Assembly (NCBI GenBank): GCA_958295715.1
Contig: OY282371.1
Location: forward strand, 496,001-560,000
Direction: 5' to 3'
Source of the DNA: an uncultured Dehalococcoidia bacterium
GTDB lineage: Bacteria; Chloroflexota; Dehalococcoidia; Lucifugimonadales; GCA-2712585
Length of the DNA stretch: 64,000 nt
The notes under the pieces are model-generated. The model ran no database searches. It was not told where the DNA came from and saw only the letters and a list, made by a program, of their open reading frames with translations. How positions within the stretch are numbered: the stretch's first letter is position 1; each line of letters opens with the position of its first letter. Shown one piece after another: positions 17,133 through 26,743 of this stretch. The translations under genes were made by a program, and so were the position numbers.

Positions 17133-17327
17133 ATGTGGGTCGATTTCAAGAAAGCCCCCAATCTGATGGTGGCGGAGATGTGGAAGGAGATAATCGAGGC
17201 CGAGGGCCTTCCCGTCCGGCTCCTCCCGGAGGGCGACATCCTCGACTGGGGGGAACGGGTCCCCTTCCGCGTCATGGTGCCGCGGGGCAGGGAGCACGTC
17301 GCCGAGGAGATACTGAGGAAGCTATAG
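17133..17327 (+). CDS. Small DUF2007-like protein inside the nuo operon
   Basis: 64-residue soluble protein between nuoK and nuoL. It reads as an alpha/beta unit: NLMVAEMWKEIIEAEGLPVRL, then FRVMVPRGREHVAEEIL. This fits the DUF2007-type 'putative signal transducing protein' pattern (a helix sensing position, E-A-E-G-hydrophobic, then R-V-x-V-P). It has no Cys and no membrane segment, so it is not a missing complex I core subunit. Spacing (nine bases after nuoK, 56 before nuoL) and strand put it in the operon. Its function is unknown; an assembly or regulatory role is only an inference. Confidence 0.75.
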   Translation: MWVDFKKAPNLMVAEMWKEIIEAEGLPVRLLPEGDILDWGERVPFRVMVPRGREHVAEEILRKL

Positions 17328-17383
17328 GATGAACCAGCCCGCCGCCAGCCGCCAACCCTCCCCGCCCGCGATGGGGGCGTAGG

Positions 17384-19384
17384 TTGATATCCGAGGCCGG
17401 CATATGGGGCATTTTCCTAATCCCCGTGGGGGCCTTGGCCATCATCGCCCTGGTAATCCGGCCCCTCCTGCGTCACCACCGGACGCCCGTAATCGCCGGC
17501 CTGATAACCATGGGGGCCCTTGCCGCCTCCCTTGTCCTGTCGGTCTGGGCGCTGGTGTCCGTCATGGAGGACGGCCCCCTGATCTACGACGGCGTCACGT
17601 GGCTGACCGTGGCGGGCATGGAGATGCGGGTCGGGTTAATGGTGGACTCCCTCACGGCCATTATGCTGGTGGTCGTGACCGGGGTCAGCCTGACGGTCCA
17701 GGTCTACTCTCACGCCTACATGAAGGGGGATACCGGCTACGTAAGGTACTTCGCCTTCATGTCCCTGTTCTCCGCGGCGATGATTGGGCTGGTCATAGCC
17801 GGGAACATCATACAGCTTTACGTCATGTGGGAGTTGGTGGGGTTGGGTTCCTACCTGCTCATCGGCTTCTGGTTCCACCGGCCCGCCGCGGCGGCCGCCG
17901 CGAAGAAGGCATTTCTGGTCACCCGCATAGGGGACTTCGGCTTTCTGCTGGCCATCCTGTACCTGTTCTTTAACCGGGGAGCCTTCATCGAACAGGGGCT
18001 GAACCCGTTGAACATAGTCGACATCCAGGCGGCGGCGCCCCTCATCGCGGCCGGGACCTTCGCCGCCCTGGGCGGTCTTGGCGTCACCTGGGTGGCGGTG
18101 GGCATCTTCGCGGGGGCCGTCGGCAAGTCCGCCCAGTTCCCCCTTCACGTTTGGCTGCCCGACGCCATGGAAGGCCCCACGCCGGTGAGCGCCCTCATCC
18201 ACGCCGCCACCATGGTGGCCGCCGGCGTCTTCCTCATAGCGCGCTTCTTCCCCATCTTCCAGGCGTCGGAGGAGGCAATGGCCGCCGTTGCCCTGGTGGG
18301 GGCCTTCACCGCCGTTTTCGCCGCGACCATGGCCCTCACGTCCAACGACATCAAGCGGGTCCTGGCCTTCTCCACCGTCAGCCAGTTGGGTTACATGGTG
18401 GCGGCCCTGGGCATCGGGGCCTACGGGCCGGCCATCTTCCACCTGTTCACCCACGCCTTCTTCAAGGCCCTCCTCTTTCTGGGGGCCGGCAGCGTGAACC
18501 ACGCCACCGGCGTCTTCGACATGCGATACATGGGAGGGTTGAGGAAGGTCATGCCCTGGACCTACGGCCTCATGCTGATAGGCTCCTTGAGTCTAGCCGG
18601 AATTTTCCCCTTCGCCGGGTTCTGGAGCAAGGATGAGATTCTGGGCCACGCTTGGCGCGGCCCCGACGGTTTGGACGCCATCGTCTTCGCCCTCCTCATC
18701 GCGGGGGTGGCCCTCACCGCCTTCTACACCTTCCGGATGTTCTACATGACCTTCCACGGGGAGTTCCGGGGCGGCGCCGAGGCGGAACAAAAGGCTCAGG
18801 GCGACGCGGCCGTTGGGAACCCGGCCCCCAAGCCCCACTTGGCCGAGTCGTCCCTGGTCATGCTCCTGCCCATGGGGGCGCTGGCCCTTGGCGCCGCGGC
18901 CGCCGGGTATCTGGTAAATCCGCAGGTGGACCTGCTCGACATTCCCGCCCACTGGTTCTCCTACTTCGTGGGGCCCGAAGGGGCCAAGGCTCCGCCCCTG
19001 AACAGCGGGCTGGCCGCGTTCGCCATGGGCCTTTCCGTCCTATTCATTGGCATCGCCAGCCTGACGCACCTCAAGGGACGGGGCGCGGGCAAGAGGGTGG
19101 AGCGTGCCGTTCAGCCGGCCGTCACCGCCCTCAACCGGCGGTACTACATAGACGACCTCTACGAGGGCAAGGTGGTGAAAACGGGCTTCTATCGCTACCT
19201 CGGCGGGTTCCTGGACTGGTTCGACCAGCAGATTGTGGACGCGCTGGTGGACGCCGCCGGCTGGCTCTCCCGGAACCTGGGTTGGGCCGTGGGCAGGGTG
19301 CAAACGGGCCAGGCCCAGTTCTACGCCATAGGCGCCTCCCTGGGCGCGCTGGCCATCCTTGTCACCTATCTGATTTGGAGTTAG
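17384..19384 (+). CDS. nuoL: NADH-quinone oxidoreductase subunit L
   Basis: 666-residue antiporter-like proton-pumping subunit. Key stretches are MWELVGLGSYLLIGFW, the Lys-containing GAVGKSAQFPLHVWLPDAME and HAATMVAAGVFLIAR, then HLFTHAFFKALLFLGAGS. The C-terminus has the NuoL-specific NRRYYIDDLYEG and a final helix after VGRVQTGQAQFYA, where the lateral helix lies in E. coli. It starts at TTG 17384. The stop is two bases before the nuoM start. Confidence 0.94.
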   Translation: MISEAGIWGIFLIPVGALAIIALVIRPLLRHHRTPVIAGLITMGALAASLVLSVWALVSVMEDGPLIYDGVTWLTVAGMEMRVGLMVDSLTAIMLVVVTGVSLTVQVYSHAYMKGDTGYVRYFAFMSLFSAAMIGLVIAGNIIQLYVMWELVGLGSYLLIGFWFHRPAAAAAAKKAFLVTRIGDFGFLLAILYLFFNRGAFIEQGLNPLNIVDIQAAAPLIAAGTFAALGGLGVTWVAVGIFAGAVGKSAQFPLHVWLPDAMEGPTPVSALIHAATMVAAGVFLIARFFPIFQASEEAMAAVALVGAFTAVFAATMALTSNDIKRVLAFSTVSQLGYMVAALGIGAYGPAIFHLFTHAFFKALLFLGAGSVNHATGVFDMRYMGGLRKVMPWTYGLMLIGSLSLAGIFPFAGFWSKDEILGHAWRGPDGLDAIVFALLIAGVALTAFYTFRMFYMTFHGEFRGGAEAEQKAQGDAAVGNPAPKPHLAESSLVMLLPMGALALGAAAAGYLVNPQVDLLDIPAHWFSYFVGPEGAKAPPLNSGLAAFAMGLSVLFIGIASLTHLKGRGAGKRVERAVQPAVTALNRRYYIDDLYEGKVVKTGFYRYLGGFLDWFDQQIVDALVDAAGWLSRNLGWAVGRVQTGQAQFYAIGASLGALAILVTYLIWS

Positions 19385-19385
19385 C

Positions 19386-20900
19386 TTGAACGCCTTTGAC
19401 GGCATCCTAACGGCGGTGGTGTTCCTGCCCTTGGCGGGGGCGTTCCTCATACTGCTCGCCGTTAGGGGAGACGGGAACGCGCGCGTAGCCCGCCTCATCG
19501 CCGCCGCCGTGGCTCTAGCCGACTTCGCGCTGGCCGTCATAGTGTTCACGCGCTTCGACGCGGCCTCCTCGGAGCGGTTCCAACTCCTCGACCGGTTCGA
19601 GTGGTTCTCGGCCTCGGCCTTCACCGCCCAGTACCAGCTTGGCGTGGACGGCCTGAGCGCCCCGCTGGTCCTTCTCACCGGCATGTTGGGGTTCTGCGCC
19701 GTCCTGGCCTCTTGGGGGATATCCAAGCGGGTCAAGGAGTACTTCGTGTGGCTCCTGGTCCTCCAGACCTCCGTCATGGGCGTGTTCGTCTCCCTCGACT
19801 TCCTGCTGTTCTTCCTGTTCTGGGAGTTGGAACTCATACCCATGTACTTCCTCATATCCATCTGGGGGTCGGGACGCCGGCAGTACTCGGCCATGAAGTT
19901 CCTCATATTCACCTTCTTGGGCAGCGCCTTCATGCTGGTGGCGATACTGGCCCTGCTCTTGGCTGACAACGTGGGTCACCTGGACATGATAAAGCTGGCG
20001 GAGCAGGGGGCCGACGCGGTGAGAACGATAATCCCCCTGAGCGTGGTCTTCTGGTTCTTCTTCATCGCCTTCGCCATAAAGCTGCCCCTTCTGCCCGTTC
20101 ACACCTGGCTGCCGGACGCCCACACCGACGCCCCGACGGCCGTCAGCGTCATGCTGGCGGGGGTCCTGCTGAAGATGGGTGGCTACGGCCTGCTGCGGAT
20201 AACCGTGGGCATGTTCCCCAACATGGCGGTGGACCACGCCTTGGCCTTCACCATCCTAGCCGTCGTCACCATCCTGTACGCCGCCGTGATCACCGTGCGC
20301 CAAACGGACCTGAAGCGGCTCATCGCCTACAGCAGCATCAGCCACATGGGGCTTGTGCTCCTGGGGATAGGCTCCATCGGCCTGGCCGGTGGGGGCTTCG
20401 CCGCGGTGGGGCTTACCGGGGCCTCCATGCAGCTATTCACCCACGGGGCCATCACCGGGCTGCTGTTTTTGGGCGTGGGGCTGATATACGACAGGGTTCA
20501 CACCAGATACATCCCCGACCTGGGCGGGCTGGCCCACCGGATGCCCCTGGTGGCCGTGGCCTTCATCATTGCGGGTCTGGCCTCCCTGGGATTGCCGGGA
20601 CTGAGCGGGTTCGTGTCCGAAATCCTGGTGTTCCTCGGCGCATTCAAGGCCTATCCCCTCCTCACCGCCTTGGGGGCCTTCGGCATAGTGATTACCGCCG
20701 GGTACATCCTGTGGATGATGGAACGCGCCCTCTTCGGCCCCCAGCGGAGCCGCTTCTCCCACGTGAAGGACGCCGGCTTGATTGACGCCGCGCCTCTGGC
20801 CATTCTTGTCATAAGCGTTATCGTCATTGGGGTGTATCCGGCCTTCCTGACCGACGTCTTCAAGGCGGGAATCGAACCCATTTTGGCCCTGATGAGTTAG
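19386..20900 (+). CDS. nuoM: NADH-quinone oxidoreductase subunit M
   Basis: 504-residue antiporter-like subunit. FWELELIPMYFLISIWG carries the membrane Glu, and KLPLLPVHTWLPDAHTDAPT with the following KMGGYGLLR carry the channel Lys residues; SSISHMGLVLLGI and LFTHGAITGLLFL are also typical. The TTG at 19386 directly follows the nuoL stop, an arrangement that suggests translational coupling. Confidence 0.94.
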   Translation: MNAFDGILTAVVFLPLAGAFLILLAVRGDGNARVARLIAAAVALADFALAVIVFTRFDAASSERFQLLDRFEWFSASAFTAQYQLGVDGLSAPLVLLTGMLGFCAVLASWGISKRVKEYFVWLLVLQTSVMGVFVSLDFLLFFLFWELELIPMYFLISIWGSGRRQYSAMKFLIFTFLGSAFMLVAILALLLADNVGHLDMIKLAEQGADAVRTIIPLSVVFWFFFIAFAIKLPLLPVHTWLPDAHTDAPTAVSVMLAGVLLKMGGYGLLRITVGMFPNMAVDHALAFTILAVVTILYAAVITVRQTDLKRLIAYSSISHMGLVLLGIGSIGLAGGGFAAVGLTGASMQLFTHGAITGLLFLGVGLIYDRVHTRYIPDLGGLAHRMPLVAVAFIIAGLASLGLPGLSGFVSEILVFLGAFKAYPLLTALGAFGIVITAGYILWMMERALFGPQRSRFSHVKDAGLIDAAPLAILVISVIVIGVYPAFLTDVFKAGIEPILALMS

Positions 20901-20902
20901 CC

Positions 20903-22393
20903 ATGACCGTTCAAGACGTATATCTCCTCTCGCCCGAGATAAGCCTGGTGGGGCTTGCCCTCCTGGTCATGGCCATGGACCTATTCGTGAAGCGGAAGGC
21001 CGTCCTCTTTCTGATGGCGGTTGTGGGGCTTGCCCTGCCCGTGGCCCTCAGCGTCATGCTCTGGATGGACGTTCAGGCGGAACCCGGCGGCCGGCTGGTC
21101 GGGGTGTACGGCGCCCTCACCGTGGACAAGTTCGCCCTATTCTTCAAGTTCCTCGTGCTTGGCTCAGCCGCCCTCCTGCTCGCCGCCTCCCTGGACTACG
21201 CCAAGCGGCTGACGCGGCTTCAGGGGGAGTTCGTTGGCCTCATCCTGCTCTCGGCCACGGGGATGACGCTGTTGGCCGCCGCCACGGAGTTGATATCCAT
21301 CTACGTCTCCCTGGAGTTGACCGCCCTGCCCCTCATAGCCATGTGCGCCTTCCTCGGCTCCTCCCGCTCCGGCGAGGCGGGGCTGAAGTTCCTGATCCTG
21401 AGCGGCCTCAGTTCCGCGCTGCTGCTCTACGGGATGACGCTGGTCTACGGGTTCACCGGCTCCACCTATCTGACGGAGATCGGCGAGGCGATGAAGAATC
21501 CCCTCGACCCGTCTGTGCCCTTTGGCGGCCTCGTAATTCTGGTTGGGGTCGTCCTCATGGTCGCGGGCTTCGGCTTCAAGATATCGTCGGTTCCCTTCCA
21601 GATGTGGGTCCCCGACGTTTACCAGGGCGCGCCCACGCCGGTGGTCGCCTTCCTCTCCGTGGCCAGCAAGGCGGCGGGTTTCGCAGTCCTCCTCAGGGTA
21701 TTCTACGTCGCCTTTCCCTCCCTCGAGATGGACTGGGCCCTACTGTTCGCCGTTCTCGCCGCCATCTCCATGACCTTTGGAAACCTGGTGGCCATGGTGC
21801 AGACCAACGTTAAGCGGCTGTTGGGCTATAGCTCCATCGCCCACGCGGGCTACCTGATGGTTGGACTGGCGGCGGTGGCCTCCCGCATCCCCAACGGCGG
21901 CGAGACGTCGGCCCTCGGGAGCCTCCTCTTCTACCTGGGAGCCTACACGGTAACCAACCTGGCCGCCTTCTTCGCCATCATCGGCATAGCCAACAAGATA
22001 GGCGGCCACAAGATTGACGACTTCGCGGGCATGGCCAAGAGGTCGCCCCTTCTGGCCGCGGGCCTCACCGTCGCCCTGGTGTCCCTCATCGGCATACCGC
22101 CCACGGGTCTGTTCATTGGGAAGATATTCCTGTTCAGCGCCGCCGTTGAAAGCGACCTGGCGTGGCTTGCGGTGGTGGGCGTGGTCAACAGCGTGGTATC
22201 CGCCTACTACTATCTGAAGGTGGCGCGGCTCATGTACATGGCGGAACCGGCCTCCGACGAGGAGACGCCGGCCTCGTCCATTTCCCTGCGCCTCGCCCTC
22301 ATCGTCAGCGCCTTGGCGGTGGTGGCCGTAGGGGTTGCCCCGCGCATCCTCACCTGGGCGACGGACGCGGCCGCTTCCCCCCTTCTCCCCTGA
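20903..22393 (+). CDS. nuoN: NADH-quinone oxidoreductase subunit N
   Basis: 496-residue third antiporter-like subunit, ending the nuo operon. Typical stretches are ISIYVSLELTALPLIAM (membrane Glu), FKISSVPFQMWVPDVYQGAP (channel Lys) and GYSSIAHAGYLMVGL, then GIPPTGLFIGKIFLF. The ATG at 20903 is two bases after the nuoM stop. NuoE, NuoF and NuoG are not encoded anywhere in the operon. Confidence 0.94.
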   Translation: MTVQDVYLLSPEISLVGLALLVMAMDLFVKRKAVLFLMAVVGLALPVALSVMLWMDVQAEPGGRLVGVYGALTVDKFALFFKFLVLGSAALLLAASLDYAKRLTRLQGEFVGLILLSATGMTLLAAATELISIYVSLELTALPLIAMCAFLGSSRSGEAGLKFLILSGLSSALLLYGMTLVYGFTGSTYLTEIGEAMKNPLDPSVPFGGLVILVGVVLMVAGFGFKISSVPFQMWVPDVYQGAPTPVVAFLSVASKAAGFAVLLRVFYVAFPSLEMDWALLFAVLAAISMTFGNLVAMVQTNVKRLLGYSSIAHAGYLMVGLAAVASRIPNGGETSALGSLLFYLGAYTVTNLAAFFAIIGIANKIGGHKIDDFAGMAKRSPLLAAGLTVALVSLIGIPPTGLFIGKIFLFSAAVESDLAWLAVVGVVNSVVSAYYYLKVARLMYMAEPASDEETPASSISLRLALIVSALAVVAVGVAPRILTWATDAAASPLLP

Positions 22394-22432
22394 CCCGCGC
22401 GCTCGGGACTCTTACCTTGACGGGAGGTTGAC

Positions 22433-23194
22433 ATGATGGAACCATGCGGCAAGGTTGCCGTGGTTACGGGAGGCGGGACCGGCATCGGCAGGCACACCGT
22501 CCTGGCCCTGCTGCGAAGCGGATACTCCGTAGCGCTGGCAGGACGACGGCTTGAGCCTTTGGAAGCCGTGGTGGAGGAGGCCGGGCCCCTGGGACATCGC
22601 GCGCTGGCGGTACAGACCGACGTGGGCGACCCGGCCGCGGTCCGGGGGCTGTTCAGACAGACCGTCGACGCCTTTGGCCGCTTGGACCTGCTGTTCAACA
22701 ACGCTGGCTCCAGCGCCCCGGCCATTCCCCTTGAAGACCTGACCTATGAGCAGTGGCAATCGGTGGTGGACGCCAATCTGACGGGGGCCTTTCTGTGCAC
22801 CCAGGAGGCCTTCAGGATTATGAAGAACCAGAGTCCCAAAGGCGGCCGCGTCATCAACAACGGCTCCATATCGGCCCAGACGCCCCGGCCCAACTCGGCC
22901 CCCTACACGGCCACCAAGCACGCCCTGACCGGCCTCACCAAGGCCACGGCCTTGGACGGGCGCAAGCACAATATCGCCTGCGGCCAGATAGACGTGGGCA
23001 ACGCCGACACCCGCATGGCCGCCAAGATGAAGGAGGGCATTGAGCAGCCCGGCGGCTCGCTGCTTGTTGAGCCTGTGATGGACGCGGAGCACGTGGCCGA
23101 GGCCGTCCTCCACATGGCCGGCCTGCCCTTGGACGCCAACGTGCTCTTCATGACGATTATGGCCACCAAGATGCCCTACGTGGGCAGGGGCTGA
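22433..23194 (+). CDS. Short-chain dehydrogenase/reductase (SDR)
   Basis: 253-residue classical SDR. The cofactor loop is TGGGTGIGR, followed by an AGRR motif after beta-2 that favours NADP(H); NNAG and the catalytic Tyr-Lys in YTATK are present, with the Ser in NNGSISAQ. The substrate cannot be told from sequence. The ATG at 22433 (or 22436) has GGGAGG 5-8 bases upstream. It follows nuoN by 39 bases and could be read through from the operon, but no functional link is evident. Confidence 0.88.
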   Translation: MMEPCGKVAVVTGGGTGIGRHTVLALLRSGYSVALAGRRLEPLEAVVEEAGPLGHRALAVQTDVGDPAAVRGLFRQTVDAFGRLDLLFNNAGSSAPAIPLEDLTYEQWQSVVDANLTGAFLCTQEAFRIMKNQSPKGGRVINNGSISAQTPRPNSAPYTATKHALTGLTKATALDGRKHNIACGQIDVGNADTRMAAKMKEGIEQPGGSLLVEPVMDAEHVAEAVLHMAGLPLDANVLFMTIMATKMPYVGRG

Positions 23195-24003
23195 CCGGGG
23201 GCCGCGCTTCAGGGAGCCGCGCCCCGCGCCCGTCCGGCGGCGTCTCCTATGACGCCGCGGAGATGGGAGAGGCGACGCCCGCGCCCCCATCCGTCATTCC
23301 CGCGCAGGCGGGAAGGGCACGTGTGCCCACTTAGTTTTGAAGAGCGATGGTTCTGCGTTGTGGGCTTTTAGATTCCCGCCCCCATCCGTCATTCCCGCGC
23401 AGGCGGGAAGGGCACGTGTGCCCACTTAGTTTTGAAGAGCGGTGGTTCTGCGTTGCGGGCTTTTGGATTCCCGCCCCCATCCGTCATTCCCGCGCAGGCG
23501 GGAATCCATCCCTTCCCTCCTCCCATCGGATGACCCGACCGTCCAACCATTACGGATATTAACGGCGGGCTAGGGCCGGAGGGAGGCCATAGGAGACGTT
23601 CCTACGGATGACGCTGGGACATGGGGCGTTGGTTTGCTATGTAGGCTTCCTGGATTCCCGCCTGCGCGGGAATGACGGAAAGGGGGCACAGATGACCAGA
23701 CCATCCAACCATTACGGATATTAACGGCGGGCTAGGGCCGGAGGGAGGCCATAGGGGACGTTCCTACGGATGACGTGCGGGCGGGAGGGTGTTGGTTTGC
23801 TATGTAGGCTTCCTGGATTCCCGCCTGCGCGGGAAGGGCACGCGTGCCCACTTAGTTTTGAGAAGCGCTGGTTTTGGGATGAAGGTTTCCTGGATTCCCG
23901 CCTGCGCGGGAATGACGGAAAGGAGGATGCGGGAATGACGGATAAAGGATGCGGCGGTGACGGAGGGAAGGCGTGGGGACGCGGCGGTAACCGCCGCCGG
24001 GCC
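23195..24003. repeat. Intergenic repeat island 4
   Basis: An 809-base gene-free gap between convergent genes. It starts with a GC-rich stretch, then three consecutive units with dRS3 sequence at about 23294, 23390 and 23485; the first two run into the spacer with GGGCACGTGTGCCC and CTTAGTTTTGAAGAGCG. Two tandem copies of another unit follow (about 23545-23670 and 23705-23835) that share CCAACCATTACGGATATTAA and GGAGGCCATAGG and end in TAGGCTTCCTGGATTCCC. A further palindrome is near 23897. Confidence 0.85.
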
Positions 24004-24729
24004 TTAGAACGCGCGGCGTGGCGTCCGTTGGCGGGCGAAGCCGGCCCTGGACCGCTGCTCCGCCTCCCGTGGCGACAGGTGGAACCGCCCCAGCTGCTCG
24101 GCGCTCCCCGCCACTATCAGGATGTCCCCAGGCATCACCTGCTCATCCTTGGAGGGCAGCAGGACGCATTCGCGGCCCCTTCTAATGGCCAGAATCGCCA
24201 GGCCGTACTTGTCGCGGGGGCCGCTGACCCCCGCCTCCTCCAGGGTGCGCTTCATCATGTGGTCCGGCGGGCGCATCTTGGTTATCCCGTAGTCGGAGGA
24301 CACGTCTATGTAGTCGATGACCCCCGGGTGGAAGTCCACGTGGGCCAGCCGCTTGCCCATCTCCTGCTCCGGATACACCACCTTGTCGGCGCCTATGCGC
24401 TCCAGCGTGTCGCCGTGGAGTTGGCTGGATGACCGGGCGATGATGAACGGTATGTTCAGGCTCTTCAGCAGCACCGTGACCAGGATGCTGGCCTGGATGT
24501 CGGAGCCGATGGCCACAACGGCCACGTCCGAGTTCTGCACTCCCAACTCCAAAAGAAGGCTCCGGCTGGTGGCGTCTCCCCGCACGGCGTAAGTAACCGT
24601 GCCCATGGCGTCCTGAACGTTCTTCTCGTCCTGGTCCATGGCCAACACGTCGTGGCCCACCTGGTAAAGCTCCTGAGCCATGCTGGAGCCGAACCGGCCC
24701 AACCCTATCACAACCGCCTGCTTCTTCAT
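24004..24729 (-). CDS. TrkA/KtrA-type potassium uptake regulatory protein
   Basis: 241-residue cytoplasmic RCK protein that gates its TrkH/KtrB partner. The RCK-N Rossmann motif GLGRFGSSMAQEL (residues 9-21) with an acidic residue after beta-2 (AMDQDEKN) binds nucleotides. An RCK-C (TrkA-C) domain follows from about residue 140 to 220 (DYGITKMRPP, VMPGDILIVAG), then a basic Arg-rich tail. The ATG directly follows the stop of the upstream channel gene (TAG-ATG), so both subunits are co-translated. Confidence 0.9.
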   Translation of the reverse strand: MKKQAVVIGLGRFGSSMAQELYQVGHDVLAMDQDEKNVQDAMGTVTYAVRGDATSRSLLLELGVQNSDVAVVAIGSDIQASILVTVLLKSLNIPFIIARSSSQLHGDTLERIGADKVVYPEQEMGKRLAHVDFHPGVIDYIDVSSDYGITKMRPPDHMMKRTLEEAGVSGPRDKYGLAILAIRRGRECVLLPSKDEQVMPGDILIVAGSAEQLGRFHLSPREAEQRSRAGFARQRTPRRAF

Positions 24730-26169
24730 CTAACCAATCCTGATGCTTTCTTCAGCGTATCTGTAGACGACGCCCTCCTCCTGTGGGATCAGGGCCAAGG
24801 CCAGGGCCAAGGGGCCCAGCCTTCCCAGTATCATAAGGGCCATCAGCATTATTTTACCCCATAAGGTCAAGATAGGCGCAATCCCCATAGAAAGCCCCGT
24901 AGTCCCAAAGGCGGAGACGGCCTCGAAGAGCATGTCTAGAAAGGCGAAGTGGCCGGCTTCCTCGGTGAAGGTGAGGGCGAGGGAGATGATGAAGATAAGC
25001 CCGCCGCCGAGAATGGCCACCGTCACGGCCCTGTACACCTGGGCGCGGGGTATCTCCCGCCCGAAGGCCTCCGTCTGGGACCTGCCCCTTATAGAGGAAA
25101 GGACCGTGGCCGCTATCACCGCGAAGGTTCCCACCTTAATTCCCCCGGCCACGGACCCGGCCCCGCCGCCGATGAACATGAGGCCAATGAAGAACAGCTT
25201 GGTGAAGTCCCGAATCTCGCTGAAGTTGGTGGAGGTCAGCCCCGCGGTCCTGCCGCTTACGGAGTGGAACAGGGCGATACCGGACTTTTCCGGGATGTCG
25301 AGGGACCCGATGGTGGCGTTGTTGGAGTACTCGGCGAGGAAAAAGACCAGCCCGCCGGCTATCCACAAGAAAATGCTTGTGGTAATTATCATCTTGGTGT
25401 CCAGGGTGAACCTGCTGAACCGCCTGCGCCGGTACATGTCCACAATCACCGACCAGCCGATGCCCCCCAGGATGATGAGGCCCCCCACGAAGACCAGTAT
25501 GGGGAACTTGGAGTTTATCCCCTCCAGGCTATCGGTGTGGGGGAGGATGGTGAGGCCGGCGTTGTTGAAGCTGGACACCGACAGGAAGGCCGACTGCCAG
25601 AGGGCGTCACCCGTTGAGAACTCCGAGGACATCTGCCAGAAGATTAGGGCCATGCCCAGGGCGTAGATGCCGATGACCACTATCACGATGCGGCGCAGCA
25701 GGGCCACCACGCCGCCAATCCTGTCACCGCCCAGGGTGTCGCGAATGAGCATTTGGCCGGAAAGGGTGGTCCTCTGTCCCACCAGGGTCAGCAGGAAGGT
25801 GGCGAAACCCATGAACCCGATGCCGCCCATGAGCATGAGGGCGAAGATAACCCCCTTGCCAAAGGCGCTCCAGTGGTCGGCGGTGGACACCACCGTCAAC
25901 CCGGTAACCGTGGCCGCGGAGGTGGAGGTGAAGAAGGCGTCTCGCCAGGGCGTGAACTCGCCCCCGGCGCTGGACACGGGCAGGGCCAGCAGCAACCCCC
26001 CAAGGCCAATGAGGGCCGCGAAGCCGTAGAGCAGCAGCAACGGCGTGGCGAACAGCCGCAGGGGACGCTGGCGGCGGCCCCGCAGCTTGAGAACCGTGGG
26101 GCGCATCTCCCGCAGCCGGGAGCGGCGGATTACCGGTTCATTGAAACCTCTCGGCTCGTTGCTTGCCAA
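24730..26169 (-). CDS. TrkH/KtrB-type potassium transporter
   Basis: 479-residue potassium-translocating membrane subunit with four repeated M1-P-M2 units. Selectivity-filter regions can be seen in AATVTGLTVVST, SSFNNAGLTI, SGRTAGLTSTNF and SAFGTTGLSMGI. An Arg-rich N-terminal tail precedes helix 1. Translation appears to start at TTG 26169, with AGAGGAGGG just upstream. The operon partner is the RCK gene following it. A perfect -35 box lies far upstream (26389-26394), predicting a leader of about 190 bases. Confidence 0.9.
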   Translation of the reverse strand: MASNEPRGFNEPVIRRSRLREMRPTVLKLRGRRQRPLRLFATPLLLLYGFAALIGLGGLLLALPVSSAGGEFTPWRDAFFTSTSAATVTGLTVVSTADHWSAFGKGVIFALMLMGGIGFMGFATFLLTLVGQRTTLSGQMLIRDTLGGDRIGGVVALLRRIVIVVIGIYALGMALIFWQMSSEFSTGDALWQSAFLSVSSFNNAGLTILPHTDSLEGINSKFPILVFVGGLIILGGIGWSVIVDMYRRRRFSRFTLDTKMIITTSIFLWIAGGLVFFLAEYSNNATIGSLDIPEKSGIALFHSVSGRTAGLTSTNFSEIRDFTKLFFIGLMFIGGGAGSVAGGIKVGTFAVIAATVLSSIRGRSQTEAFGREIPRAQVYRAVTVAILGGGLIFIISLALTFTEEAGHFAFLDMLFEAVSAFGTTGLSMGIAPILTLWGKIMLMALMILGRLGPLALALALIPQEEGVVYRYAEESIRIG

Positions 26170-26743
26170 AGCCCTCCTCTAGGAAGAGGCCCCCGGTCGC
26201 GCCCGGCATCGCCCCGGCTGCCTCAAGTCCGGTTTATCCGCCATCCCGCGCGTCGCAATTCGTAAAGGATAGTGGGAAACGCGCCCGTTTGAGGACCGCC
26301 GCCAGCGTCGCCCCCCGTCGGTTCCAGGGCCTCCGTCCGCCGTTAATCGGCGAAAATGAAACGGAATTCTATGGCGCGTCAAAGGGAGTGTCAACCATAC
26401 TATATTGGCCCTTGGGACGGCCCGGGGATGGCGCGTCGCCGCTTCCCCCCTTCCGCCCCACAGACCCCCTGAGAGGGCGGATACGAGTTTGGGAGCCTCG
26501 CTTTGGCGGTGGTCCCGTCCGTTCCCTCAGTCATTCCTACAGAAGGGAGGTGAAACGGCTTTTAACCCGTTTTGGTGGAACAATAACGCCCCTCCCCTGC
26601 CATCCTGATAACCGACGCGAGGGTAATTCATTCCCGTTCCACTGTCAAACGGGGCTTGTTTATGAAGAGGGCAGGGCTTTATAAGTCGTAACGGACCCGA
26701 AGCACTTTTATTCATACTTTTTGCCCCTTGGAGAACAGCAACC
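26170..26743. other. Gene-free region: trkH leader and upstream of a small zinc-ribbon gene
   Basis: No convincing gene. On the minus strand 26170-26360 is the predicted 5' leader of the TrkH gene, including a small hairpin (CCTCT-TCCT-AGAGG, 26173-26187) that overlaps its ribosome binding site. Bases 26400-26743 show no recognisable repeat or RNA family and are somewhat AT-richer near 26565-26735. Confidence 0.5.
26366..26394 (-). promoter_or_regulatory. Strong promoter for the TrkH-TrkA operon
   Basis: On the minus strand TTGACA (26389-26394), 17 bases, TAGAAT (26366-26371): 6 of 6 and 5 of 6 consensus matches. Transcription is expected near 26359, leaving an untranslated leader of about 190 bases before the TTG at 26169. 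Confidence 0.65.

Noticed and set aside
26170-26360. c-di-AMP (ydaO) riboswitch in the TrkH leader
   Set aside because: The leader is long enough, but I could not match the conserved core blocks by eye. Kept only as an unexplained leader.
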